Shown piece by piece: positions 10,666 through 21,469 of a stretch of 43,088 nucleotides of DNA. Below the pieces are notes generated by a model that saw only the letters and a program-made list of their open reading frames with translations, was not told the origin of the DNA and searched no databases. Every line of letters begins with the position of its first letter. Positions within the stretch are counted from its first letter, which is position 1. The stretch is from NCBI GenBank assembly GCA_021464525.1, contig JADRCO010000212.1, positions 1 through 43,088 on the forward strand, given 5' to 3'. Source of the stretch: Rhizophagus sp. LPA8_4_AMF (Eukaryota; Glomeromycota; Glomeromycetes; Glomerales; Glomeraceae). The position numbers were made by a program, and so were the translations under genes.

Positions 10666-10673
10666 CGATCATC

Positions 10674-12059
10674 GAATGTTTCGCCAAAGAAGAAATTTAC
10701 TTATACAAATTAAGTAAATTAATAGTTCGTCATGTGTATTGTATATTTTTATCATCATTTCCACTTGGTAATGGGTTTTTTTTTCTTTTGTATATACAAG
10801 AAAGTTTGTGAAGATTTTTTTCAGATCGAACTTAAAAGTAGGTGCTTAATACAATTTAAATAATAAAAATATGTGTAATTTTATGAGAGGAAGAAGATCT
10901 CTTAAGTTAAAAAAGCTAGTTAGTTAGGTAGTTTTTGTAAATCACAAAAAACCAATTTTTATAATAGAAAAACTTTAATTGGTGCTTTTGTTAACCAGTA
11001 AACATTTAATTTTTAGGTGTAATTTTGTGAAATAAACAACTTTTATTAAGCTTGAAGAAGTGATTAATTAACCAGATGTTTTGTTATTCATAAATTTTGT
11101 TAAAATTTTTTAATTAGAACGCTAATAAATTTTTTTTTTATTTATTAAAATAATATTATTAGATTTATTTTGATATTATTAATTGTTTTTAATTGGAATT
11201 TGGCTAAGCATAGTGGTTTTATTGTTATTTAAATTAATCCTTCTATACTAAATCTTTGCTGAATTAAATTTAGAATTTTTAATTTTTTTTAATAAATTGC
11301 AAGTATTTACACAATCACTATAACTACTTAACATGAAAACAAAATAAATAATTATTTACTTATAAAGAATATATTGCTAACTGTAAGTCAAAAATACAAA
11401 TACTGTAATTAAATAAAAATAAATAAGTATACCAATATTTTTATATCTAAAAATAGCATTAAAATAAAAGATATTTATGAAATATTTGAAAAAAATAAGC
11501 AAAAGAAAAAGGTTGAAAAGTCTTCTTATTGCTTTACTAGTTAATTATATCAAAATAGACATTTAATAGACAATTTTCTTTGGCCAGATTGAACTGAATA
11601 AAGCAAATTTTAATTTTTAAAGTTTATAAAAGTGTTCTTAAGAACCAGACGAACATGTCCATAATTGTTAAAAATAATGTTACATTGTAAATGCAGCGTT
11701 ACCTATAACCTGAAAATTTCGATTATGACAAAATTTGGGCCGGTATTATGAATTTGGCCATAGTTAAGAAAATTTTGGACAGAATTATGATTTGTACTAA
11801 CTTTGGCCAATTTTAAATTTTAGATATATATTGTATACTTTAAGAACATACTGTACCAATAATTTGTATTGTGATATCCTAGTACAAAAAACTCCCTGTC
11901 TATTTTGTGACATTTCCTCTGAATGTTAAGTGCTTTTGCTAATCAATAATTTTAAAAAAAGGTTTAATATTACTGTTAAGTTTTAATGAAACATACAGTA
12001 TTTTCTGTATAATAAACTGAAAGTTTGGAAATGAAAAATAGTTTTAAACATCATTATTA
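10674..12059. other. About 1.4 kb of unshared non-coding DNA between K1 flank and R copy 2
   Basis: In the K2 and K3 modules the R block starts about 460 bp upstream of the kinase start. Here it starts about 1.85 kb away, so this stretch is extra. It holds no coding pattern. Two phrases, TTGGGCCGGTATTATGAATTTGGCC (11726-11750) and TTTTGGACAGAATTATGATTTG (11772-11793), are variants of one motif also seen at 4404 and 13041, probably from a dispersed repeat. Confidence 0.5.
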
Positions 12060-12560
12060 AGGTTTGAACGAAACATATTTATGATAAGAGGTTTGAAACA
12101 TTACAGATTCATGTTCGAGTTAAGAGCTTGACTTTTGTTCTATTTGTTGCTATTAAAAGAGTAAAAAATACTTACTGTACAATATGTACAATAAAATAAA
12201 TGTAAGAATTTTTCAGAATAATTATTTATTCTAAATAGATGTTATATATTCTAAAGTTTATCAAAACGTGAAATGAAATTATATTATTATTTAGAAACGA
12301 AAGTAATTGTATTTATTTCCACATATCATCGCAGAATACAACTTATTGTTTAATTTAATTAATTTATTACATAATTTCATTAACTTACAAAATTAGAGAC
12401 TATTTCTAGAAAGTTTTGGTACTAATCTATTATATTAATGCACGATAGAATGAGTTTCATACAGAATTAACTAATTATTTTAGGGAAATAATAAATTCCT
12501 TTTTTTTTTTAAATACGTGTATTCATAATGTTATCTTTTTGTAACCAAAGAGAATTATTT
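12060..12560. repeat. R block, copy 2
   Basis: Aligns with the other R copies through GAAACATAT, a TTATTAAAAGAGTAAAA-like stretch, GTGAAATGAAA and AAAATTAGAGACTATTTCTAG (12389). It lies upstream of LamG-like gene A on the plus strand and upstream of kinase K1 on the minus strand. It contains TACTGTA at 12173-12179. Non-coding. Confidence 0.65.
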
Positions 12561-13253
12561 CTAGTGTAGGAATTTAAAACCGTAATCAATATATTGCACA
12601 TCATGTGATCACTATGATCACTTTTTGGTCTCAAAAAGAGTATATAAATAGTATATTCTATAGTGTGTATATATATACAATGAAAACTTTTTATTTTCTC
12701 ATGATTCAATTGCGCATAATAAATATTCAACCCTTGATATCAAAAAATACGATAATTTATAGTCGATATTAATAAATTATAAAAATTTATTGCAGACATA
12801 ATGACCAAAACTCGTGAAATTTTAAGATAATATTACATTAACATCATCAGTAATACAAAGGTCTTAACAATTTAACCAGCAATATATAATTCCGTTTCTA
12901 ATGACGTTTGTTATTTTCCAAAAAACCTATTATAAGCTGAATTTTAATGCTACCGTATTTCTACCTGTTTCCGTATTTTTTACCACCAAAGTCATCGAAA
13001 ATTTTATTTGTAACGTTTTTTCTGACAAGCACACACGTAATTTTGGACAGAATTATAAATGATCGGCATTGCGGATATGCCAACCTGAATTTTTCGGGTG
13101 TTGCTTTTTCTTGCCTCTAGCTGTGCCACAAACCTAGGCTTATCTTGTATTTGAACAATCGGGAGCAGCTTCATTATTGTGAAAATGTAATATGCAAATT
13201 AATTTTAGTGTAACAATATTTGAAAGTTTATTGTTTGTTTCCTATCAAAAAAG

Positions 13254-14064
13254 ATGAAGAAATTTTTTGTAAAAGAATTCTACGAGATCATCTCGGAGCC
13301 TGTTAAATTAAAAGAAAAACAATGTATCACAGTGCAACATGTTGAATTGCCCGAGGTGGATGATGAGCTGTCAGTGACACTACGAATAAAGCTTAAGAGT
13401 CATTATTCTGATTGGGCCACTATTTTCCGTAAAGGTAGAACGTTTATTTTCTTGAATTATTAGATGTATTTTTATGTTTAAAATTACGACTACATTTGAA
13501 ATACATTTAGGTGGTAACGAGAGAGAAAGACTTGTGCGCACGCCTGGACTTTTCTTACATGCATATAATTCCAAATTACATCCCCGCTTCACGGGTAACT
13601 GGAATGATAATGTAGGAATTAATACAGTTGGGGATGGACTTTTGTTAAACAAATGGTATCATATAACTTACACACTTTCTGATCCTGAAAAGAGAATGGA
13701 TATCTTCATAAATGGTGTGTGGGCCGCATTCTATGCCATTGAAAATGTTCAAATGCATAGAGTTAAATTCAATGATAGGCAGTTGGATATTGGGTGGTGC
13801 GTTGATGGCGAAATTGGGTATGATTTTATTTTCATGATTATTAAGTTTCCGTAAATTAAAAATTTTTGATTTAATTAGTCCACTTTTTAAAATAGTAATT
13901 TTCGGTATTTTAATTGGCGTCTATCTACCGAGGAAGTGATGAAAAATTACTTGGTATGGACGTATGGTTACATTCAAGCTATTACATTCTTTTGATTATT
14001 CATAGTATTAAATTATATTTACTTTCAAATTATTTAAATTTAGAACCAACGACCATTCTGTTAA
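13254..14064 (+). CDS. LamG/concanavalin A-like lectin-fold protein, copy A
   Basis: Exons 13254-13434, 13511-13817, 13896-13953 and 14044-14064, all with GT-AG introns of 76-90 bp. The sum is 567 nt, or 188 residues. The protein opens MKKFFVKEFYEIISEP, then a conserved LPEVDDELSV strand, HPRFTGNWNDN, and the family signature NKWYHITYTLS...INGVWAAFY, which resembles a Laminin_G_3/concanavalin A-like beta-sandwich. Such domains bind sugars or proteins, but no ligand can be named here. No signal peptide is visible, so it is probably intracellular. All six copies in the window keep the same exon phases (1, 2, 0). The last exon encodes only NQRPFC and a stop. It is inferred from conservation of the acceptor and frame among copies and is the least certain part. 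Confidence 0.82.
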
Positions 14065-14357
14065 GGATCAAAGAAAAAAGAAGAAAAGGAAAATAAAATT
14101 TACAATGATGAATATTTCAATGTGTGATTTATAGCTTATTCAGTTTTTAATAAAACTGATTTTTCTTTTCATCGTATAAAATGAAAATTAGATTATGCAT
14201 TCGCACTATTTTTACTATAAAGTTTTGCTCAATTAACATTATATATAAAAGAAATGGAATATTTATAACTAATATACTATATATACGGTTTAAAAAAATA
14301 TATTTTGTATATTTAAAGAACATGTTTATTTTCTTATTAAAATAAACCACTCTTATG

Positions 14358-14465
14358 CCCTATAAAAAATTTTATCCGTTATTTCTGTAAAAACTCCGTA
14401 AAAATGAGCCTTTACGGAAAAAAGATGGAATATAAAAAAAGGATGGATCGACTTTTTTTACAGGG
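14358..14465. mobile_element. CCCTR-ended MITE, 108 bp
   Basis: Begins CCCTATAAAAAATTTTATCC at 14358 and ends with the complement of CCCTGTAAAAAAAGTCGATC at 14465. ATG flanks it on both sides (14355-14357 and 14466-14468), a 3-bp target duplication. The interior contains CCGTAAAAATGAGCCTTTACGG. The longer element running off the window at 42911 has the same ends and interior in the opposite orientation, so this is a deletion derivative. Ends of the CMCWR type with 3-bp duplications fit CACTA/EnSpm-like elements, but that assignment is tentative. Confidence 0.75.
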
Positions 14466-15103
14466 ATGTTTAAATATAAACAAACCCTTGAAATTAACAT
14501 TTATATTTTGTATTGACAAAATTATTAAATTTTATATTCTTTTTTATAACTTTTAAAAACTATAAAAACAAATTGATCTTCAAATAACAAAAATATTCCG
14601 AGTGAATAGTCGAAGAATATTAGACGTTAAAAGTTATTTAATAATTTAAAATGTTTAATGTACTGTTTAATGTTTATAGAAATTTTTCAATTTAATTTTT
14701 CATAAAAGCATATTTCAATAATTCGGCAATAACTAATGAACTAATATTACCAACGTTAATTTGCAAAGTTTTCATATTATGTAACAAAAAAAAATCCTTA
14801 CATTTTATAGTATATTTATTCCCTTATAATTAACAAAGGATTAAAAATTCATTTTGTGACAAATTTCAAAAGTAAAATTATCACAATTAATGCTATTCAC
14901 AATAATGAAAATTATAATATTGTTCAAATACACGTTATAAATTAATTATAAATTGAACAGATAACAATAGATAAAAAAAATAAATATTGTTAATAGTTTA
15001 AATTACAAACTAAAAAACTTGCAAGTTATTTTGAATATATGAATTTGTCTTTAATTTAATTTATAACATATAATTTAAAAATATACTAAACTTAATAAAT
15101 TTT
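14466..15103. other. Non-coding flank between LamG A and kinase relic K4
   Basis: 14560-14640 aligns with 30520-30600 downstream of LamG B (shared CAAATAA...GTGAATA.TCGAAGAA.ATTAGACGTTAAAA). 14980-15103 is the kinase 3' flank. The LamG 3' flank and the kinase 3' flank are therefore both part of the duplicated block. No gene is present. Confidence 0.5.
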
Positions 15104-15465
15104 AAGATGTCCTAATTTTGTTAGATACATTGACAGAAATTTCTAAATCTTCTTGCTTTTCTGAATGAAAATTTGGGTTATTCATCACTTACCATAATTT
15201 GAATTGATTTTTAATTTCCCAAATGCTTTTGAATTTATTAAAAGTTAATTATTTGTTATTTCATAGTAATCTTAAATTTAAATAATGACAATTTACCTTT
15301 ATATACATTATTTGATTTAATGTTTTTCTCATTACTTAAATTATCAATATTTTCAACTAAAAATAAAGAAAATAATTGGTAAAATAGCAAGTCACTATAT
15401 ATTAATTTAAAACTAAAAAACTTGCTACTATTATTAGGAGTGTTAAAACTATAAAATTTTAAAGT
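15104..15465 (-). pseudogene. Kinase relic K4, 3' exons only
   Basis: Matches the last exons of the K1-K3 family on the minus strand. The final exon is at about 15183-15104 (complement of a NNPNFHSE...RTS-like end), fused directly to the exon equivalent to K1 8347-8315 (15227-15193). Two further exons follow at about 15358-15297 and 15462-15430. The exon that K2 uses at 17980-17915 has been deleted, and the whole kinase domain, which should lie to the right, is absent. An R block follows at 15725. It is non-functional and marks a former fourth kinase module. Confidence 0.75.
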
Positions 15466-15490
15466 ATTAACAAGACATGGAATAGATTTG

Positions 15491-15650
15491 GACGCAGCTA
15501 TTAACTATTACTTATTAGTATAGGATCTTCAGTCTTAACCAAAAAGAATAACAAATAACACCGATAAATATGGGACGCAGCTATTAACTATTGCTTATTA
15601 ATACAGAATCTTCAGTTTAACCAAAAAAAAAAAATAACAAATTCACTGAT
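15491..15650. repeat. Two-copy tandem repeat, period 83 bp
   Basis: GACGCAGCTATTAACTATT starts at 15491 and again at 15574. Each is followed by ACTTATTA-type sequence, ATCTTCAGT, and AACCAAAAA with an A-run. It sits where the kinase domain of relic K4 should be, so it may mark the deletion or an insertion at that site. No coding content. Confidence 0.65.
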
Positions 15651-15724
15651 CATTATTTTTTTTAATTATAAAAAATATGGAATCACACGTTTCACAATTC
15701 TTGACATTATTATTAATACTAGAA

Positions 15725-16130
15725 AAGAACCATATGCTTAATAAAAGGGTTGAAAAAAATATAGATTCATATAACAACATAATCGAAATATTATCAGTTA
15801 TTATTTTAAGAACTTTTCTCTATATTTCTTATTAAAAACGGTAGAATATATTGTAAAATTCTTTCTATGAAAAGAATTTTCATAATAATAAATTTTCATT
15901 TGAATTTTCCTTTTCTAACTATAAATGATAAATAATTTTATAAAATTTCAAAGTTGGTTAAGCAACGAAAGTATGTTATAATGAAAGTAATTATATTTAT
16001 CTTTTAAGAATTATTACAGAATTGGTTTTATTTTAATTTGTTTTTTATTATTCTACAAAATCGAACCAATTTCTAGAAACTTTTGGTGCCAATTTAATTA
16101 AGGGTTAAAGGGTTTTTTACAATATGTTTC
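15725..16130. repeat. R block, copy 3
   Basis: Aligns with the other R copies. CATATGCTTAATAAAAGGG is at 15731-15749, CTATATTTCTTATTAAAAACGG at 15820-15841, AATTTTATAAAATTTCAAAGTTG at 15935-15957, and AAAATCGAACCAATTTCTAG near 16057. It belongs to the module whose kinase is relic K4. Non-coding. Confidence 0.65.
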
Positions 16131-16664
16131 ACATAAAAATGAAATAATGATCTGCAAGTATCATCTACGGGGATAAAAATAGAAATTTCTTGACGAATGA
16201 TCAGTACTCGGGGTTTTTTTTTATTTAAACAAAAAATCTTTTTTAAAAAAACAGATTTGAGATCGAGAAATTGCCTTTTTTAAACTTAAACTGTGACATT
16301 CATTATACACGTATTGGTCTATTGGATAAAGATTTAATAATAATTACTTAACCGCATAGTAATAAATCACAGATTTCTGCAAAAAAAAAAAAATAATTTA
16401 TTTACCGGTAATAAAAATCATATATTTTAAGATACGATTTATATTTTTTGATTAGTCAGAAACTCTCCCACATATTACAGTTGAAGCAGTGATTGACAAT
16501 CATTTTTAAATTAGGCCCAAAACAATAAAGCGTTCAAGAGGTCAGCTGATGATCACAGAAATCTTCGATTTTATTAAAGTAAGAGATTTCCTTTTTCATG
16601 ATTTAATTTTGATCGTACAATTGGTACAAATACATTTTTATTGCACAATAAATAAGATTACACA

Positions 16665-17470
16665 ATGTGCATCCCGAAAAAAAAAAGTAATGTTTCAAAT
16701 GGGTTAAAAGAATTAATTTCTTCACACAATAAATTAGAAAAATTATCTTTATCAACTTATGATGGGGTTAGTTGGGCAATTATTATAACTGCTGTAATCA
16801 AACACTCTCAAACTATAACAAAATTACAACTTTATGTTGGTAATATTAATTGTTTACCATTATCATTTGTCAGTTTATTCACAAATTTACAAAAATTCAT
16901 ATTTTCAATCTCAAATTATGGAATAGTTTTTACAGATTTTGAAGATTTAAAAAAGTTACAATATGCCAATTTCCCCAAGTTAGAAATTTTAAAAATTCCT
17001 TATCAATGTCCAAAGTCTGAGTATGTAATTAAATTTTTAGAAACTAATGGGAAGAATCTTAAAGAGCTTTATGTAGACGAAAAGGTTAAAGCTCTAAGTT
17101 TATCTATTGCTAAATTTTGTCCAAATATTAGAAAGCTTTTTAAAGTATTTAATAATTATGAAATAGTTATTTTAAAAGCTATATTTATCAATTGCAAATA
17201 CTTAGAAAGTATCAAAATTTACTGTGAAAATAGGTATTTAATGAAAAGGAAGTATTGGAGACGGTTGTAAAATATTCACCAAGTAATTTTCATGAACTAA
17301 AACTATACTGTAATTCAAAGTCTACTGTTTTTTCAGAAGATTGGGAATCATTTTTAAAAACAGAATGCCAGAGAAACTACTTTCTTTAATATTTATTGAA
17401 TGTAAAATAAGTAATGAAAACTTGGAAATTTTGAAAAAATATATATTTATTTATTTTGGTTTAATTCAAA
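16665..17470 (+). pseudogene. F-box/LRR-type protein relic, 5' truncated
   Basis: The longest open part (16665-17270) reads NGLKELISSHNKLEKLSLS, then LTNLQKFIFS-, LKKLQYANFPKLEILKIPYQ and LKELYVDEKVKALSLSIAKFCPNIRKLF. These are leucine-rich repeats as found in the large Rhizophagus F-box family, whose members would act as substrate adaptors of SCF ubiquitin ligases. The F-box itself is missing, so the 5' end is lost. The family frame continues after a shift near 17235-17245 (NEKEVLETVVKYSP...FHELKLYC) and again after a second shift near 17350-17370 (PEKLLSLIFIECKISNENLEILKKY). The two frameshifts and missing N terminus make it a pseudogene. ATG 16665 is merely the first in frame. Confidence 0.75.
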
Positions 17471-17747
17471 TGCTTTATTGAAATGTAATTGATCTACACA
17501 TTAACACATGAAAATACAATCACATGTAAAAAGCACACCTGCAAAGCGCAATGCAGATGCAAGAATTAAAGGGAATAGATAAAAATAAATACTATAAATT
17601 ATTTAAATTACAAACTAAGAAACTTGCAAATTATTTTGCTACTTTAGTCTTAGTGTTTAAATAATTGAATATATAAATATTGTTCTTAATTTAATTTATA
17701 ACATATAATTTAAAAACATTATGAAAAATACTAAACTTTAATAAATT

Positions 17748-19893
17748 TTATGATGTCCTAATTTTTTTAGATACATTATCAGAACTTTTTAAATCTTCTT
17801 GCTTTTCTGAATGAATTTTTGGGTTATTATATATGTCGTCATCATCTACAAAATATAAAACATAAATTATAAATTGTTGTTCACCACTATTATATAAATT
17901 ATAAAATTATATACCATTTGTATCTAAACTATGCTTCTTTGTTTGTTGTTTAATTTCTCTTTTATGATCATTTTGAATTTCTATTAAAATTACATTAATT
18001 TAATTAAAATAATAACTGATTTAATAATCCAAATGCTTTGAAAATTTATTAAAAGTTAATTATTTATTATTTTATAGTAACTTTAAATTTGAATAATAAA
18101 CATTTACCTTTATATATACTATTTGATTTAATATTTTTCTCATTACTTGAATTATTAATATCTTCAACTAAAAATAAAAAAAATAATTAGTAAATTAGCA
18201 GTTATATATTAATTTAAAACTAAAAATACTTACTATTATTAGGAGTGATAAAACTATAAAGTTTACTATCAAATGCTATAAATAAATTTATAATATATAT
18301 TTAGAATTATATTAAATATTGAAGTATTAATAATTGTTGTATATACCTTCTTGTTCATCTATTTTGTATTTTTAAAATTAAATGAAAAATATAAATGTTA
18401 GTATGTTTTTAAATGTAATAATAAATTTCAAAATGATATTATTACCTTCTGTTGCATTTTTTGGTTCAGGAAAATTTTCAAATTGATAAATCCTACTAGT
18501 ATAAAAATTTTTGCTTATTGAATCAATTGAATTACTTAAATAGTAATTACTCAATTGCTGATGTTGATTGGAAATTATTTGATTTTGACTTTCATTTTGA
18601 TAGTTTAATAATAATTTTTTTACTTCTTTCCTTAGTGTATGGGAATCAGGTCTCTTTGTTAAATCAGCATTCCAACACTGTTCCATTAATTTTATATATT
18701 CTAAAGGAGTTCCCGGTATTATTTTTGGTCTCATTCCATTTACTATTTTCATTGCAAGATCATAATTATGTCCATAATTAATAAAGGGTAGTTGTCCAGA
18801 TGAAATTTCCCACATAAGTATACCAAAACTATAAATATCTGATGCAAAAGTGGATTTTTTTCCAGAAATTACTTCTGGTGCTATATAAGGAAGATTTCCA
18901 TATATGCTATTTAATGGTTTATCAACAGGTCCACAAAATCCAAGATCACTAATACGAAAATTTTGGCTATCTTCAAATAATATATTTCCAGAATGCAAAT
19001 CTCTATGAATTGCATTTTCTTTATGAATATGGTTAATTCCATTTATTATATTATAAGCAATTTGTATCCTTTCTTTCCATATAAGTTTATTATGGCTTTG
19101 TTTCAAATATGTTCTTAAATCCATTTCCATTTTATTCATTACAAGCATATAATTTCCACTTAATGGATTCTTTGTTAAACCAAAACATTGTACTACACCT
19201 GCCCATTTGTTACTTATAGTTAAATGAGATTTACTCTAAAAAAAATTATATAAAATTGTTAACAAATTTAAAAATAATATACAAAATATTTTAATTACAT
19301 ACCTCTTCAAACCATCTTCTATTAATACTTTCAACATTATCTAGTAACTCTTTAAGTATTACTTTTTGATGTCCAAATCTTGTTAATTGTTTTTCTTTAG
19401 AATCCCATTCTTCATAACTTCCACCTCTCCAAATTGCTGTATAGATTTCAGAACATCCACCTTTAGTTAAATATTTAATATCTTGTAAATTATTGTATGG
19501 AATCCATTCAACTATTTTATTTGTCCTGATTGTTTCCATTTGACAATTTTGTATTAAATTATCAATATCATTATTTCCAGATGTCCAGTTTGAAAAATTT
19601 TCTTTTAAATAATTTCGAACACAATGCTCACAATATAATGTTGCTAAACATTCATCCTGACAATTTTCACAAATTCTTTTTGTTCCTTTATTATGAAGAA
19701 TTTTAACCCTGTCATAATCTCTATTTAATAATTCTATTATTTTTGATTTTTCATCATCTGTAAGAGAATCATCAATAAGAGTTGTTTGTATTCTAAGTCC
19801 ATGTCGTTCATCTAGACTATTATAATTAGTATTATCCAATATATATGTTCTATTATATACATCCCAAACAACATCATCTCGAATATCAGTCAT
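17748..19893 (-). CDS. TKL-like protein kinase K2
   Basis: Paralogue of K1 and the best preserved of the set. Exons: 19893-19303, 19235-18446, 18358-18347 (12 nt), 18275-18234, 18167-18108, 17980-17915 and 17845-17748. The sum is 1659 nt, or 552 residues. Introns are GT-AG, with the first in phase 0 and all later ones in phase 1. Visible motifs are the cysteine cluster in CENCQDECLATLYCEHC, glycine loop GGCSEIYTA, VILKEL lysine, HRDLHSGNIL, ISDLG and YIAPEV, and the C-terminal end is Lys/Glu-rich (KKHSLD, KKIRTS). All catalytic residues are present, so activity is expected. The exon that K1 carries at 8347-8315 has been deleted except for its first few bases (near 18034), and skipping it keeps frame. 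The start at 19893 is shared with K1 and K3. Upstream in-frame codons to 20055 are not conserved. Confidence 0.88.
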
Positions 19894-20349
19894 AATATAA
19901 TTTTCAATTATAGTATGTAAATAAGGAAGACATGAAAATTCTAAAAATGAAAAAAAAATTGTAAAACGAATTTCACGGATTCTTAACTCCGAAAATATGT
20001 TGTGTAAAACTCCATTTCTAAATTTAAATTTTTTATAATTTGTACAACTGTACAACTGTGTACAACAGAAATTGCAATGATCAACATAAATTCTTACAGG
20101 ATTATCAAATTAAAAACGCTTGATTTTCATTATAAATCTCAAAAGACAGGATAATAAAAGAGAGAAATTAGCCTAAGTAATGAAATAAATAATTGAATAA
20201 TAATAATTTGGAAGACTTATTCCAAAATTAAAGAGTATGGGTTTAATTCAAGTCAGTATTATCAGATTAAATTGTTTGAATCATTTACCAATAAAAAATT
20301 TTAGAATTAATTTTGTGATAAAAATTTTTGATATTTTTATTATTACTTG

Positions 20350-21060
20350 AAAAGAAACATATGCATGTATGAAACATTACAAATTCATAAAATTATATAA
20401 TCAAGTATTGTTAGTATTTTAAGAGCGAGTTTTTCTTTTATCTATATTTCTTATTAAAAAGGGTAAAATATAATCCTTCCTACGTAAATAAACCGTAGAA
20501 ATTTTTCATAATAATAAAATTTCATTTGAAATTTCTTTTTATATTTAATGATAATAAAATTTCAAAGTCGATCAGCAAATGATACGAAAGTATGTTTAAT
20601 ATGAAAGTAATTTATTTATTTTGAAGTATGATTCGCAGAATAAAATTCTTTGTTTTTATTTAATTTGTTTTATTAACTTACAAAATTAAAAACAACTTTA
20701 AGAAATTTTTGGTGCTAATCTAATTAAGAATTAAAGGATTTTATAGTGTTTCACATAAAAATGAATATATAACTGATGGTGACATATTGCAATATTCTTC
20801 AAGATAGATTAGTAAACTAGTTTTTGAAATGCATGACGGAACAAGTTTTGCACAGATATAATAAATTATTTAAGGAAATAAAAGAGATAATAAAAATTAG
20901 AGCTTGGAACCGTCCAAAAAAACCTTAGCCGGTTAAAAAACGGTTAACCAAGGGCTTAACCGGTTAATTAACCAGTTAACATTAATCGGTTCCAAGCTCT
21001 AATAAAAATAAAATAAATCCCAAAAGAAGAATAGAAATTTCTTAATCAGCTTTTTTTTGA
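20350..21060. repeat. R block, copy 4
   Basis: Starts GAAACATATGCATG at 20353, about 460 bp upstream of the K2 start. CTATATTTCTTATTAAAAAGGG, TTTCATTTGAAATTTC and AAAATGAATATATAACTGATGG (20758-20779) align with R copies 1 and 5. It carries a MITE at 20897-21002 that the other copies lack. Non-coding. Confidence 0.7.
20897..21002. mobile_element. MITE with 16-bp inverted termini, 106 bp
   Basis: TTAGAGCTTGGAACCG at 20897-20912 is matched by its exact reverse complement at 20987-21002. TAAAAA flanks both sides, a possible 6-bp target duplication in low-complexity sequence. The interior is rich in ACCGGTTAA/TTAACCAGTT partial palindromes. R copies 1 (about 7455) and 5 (about 28805) run through the same point without it, so the empty site is visible in this window. 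The superfamily is uncertain. Confidence 0.75.
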
Positions 21061-21082
21061 TACCAAAAAGACTAATTATTTT

Positions 21083-21469
21083 CTAGCGTGAAGATTTAAA
21101 ACTGCAAGTAGTGTGTAAAGCAACCCTATTCATATGTGAACATTGCAATGCATGCAAAATTATTAGCATATGGTACCATATGGATTTCACTAAATAGTAA
21201 TTATCTGCTGAAGAGGAAATGAAACTATTTGGTAAGACGTAATTATTAACCTTTAACATGATATAATTTACAGTCGATACTATAGCCTTGTTCAATTCTA
21301 GATCGGTCAAAGAAATGTATAACCATTGGTTAATATTATCCTGATTATCAGATATGATTAGCTTATACACGTAATGAACACCAATTTTTGTAAGATCGGT
21401 ATGACTGTGTGCGCCAATCTCCTGAACAATCAGAAACATTTTCATTGTGTCGAATACAATGATTGTCAT
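21083..21469 (-). other. Open frame of 128 codons, doubtful gene
   Basis: The frame from ATG 21469 to a stop at 21083 has a slightly less AT-rich composition than its surroundings and reads HTDLTKIGVHYVYKLIISD and LYISLTDLELNKAIVS. I recognise no family. Its right-hand (3') part overlaps sequence that belongs to the R-block flank (shared TTATTAGCATATG with 28966-28980), which argues that at least that end is not coding. It could be a decayed exon of an unrelated gene. Confidence 0.2.

Noticed and set aside
13380..13652. Minus-strand open frame across LamG copy A (also 29594-29791, 36844-37032, 38603-38818, 39916-40119)
   Set aside because: Antisense shadows of the LamG exons that run across the introns.
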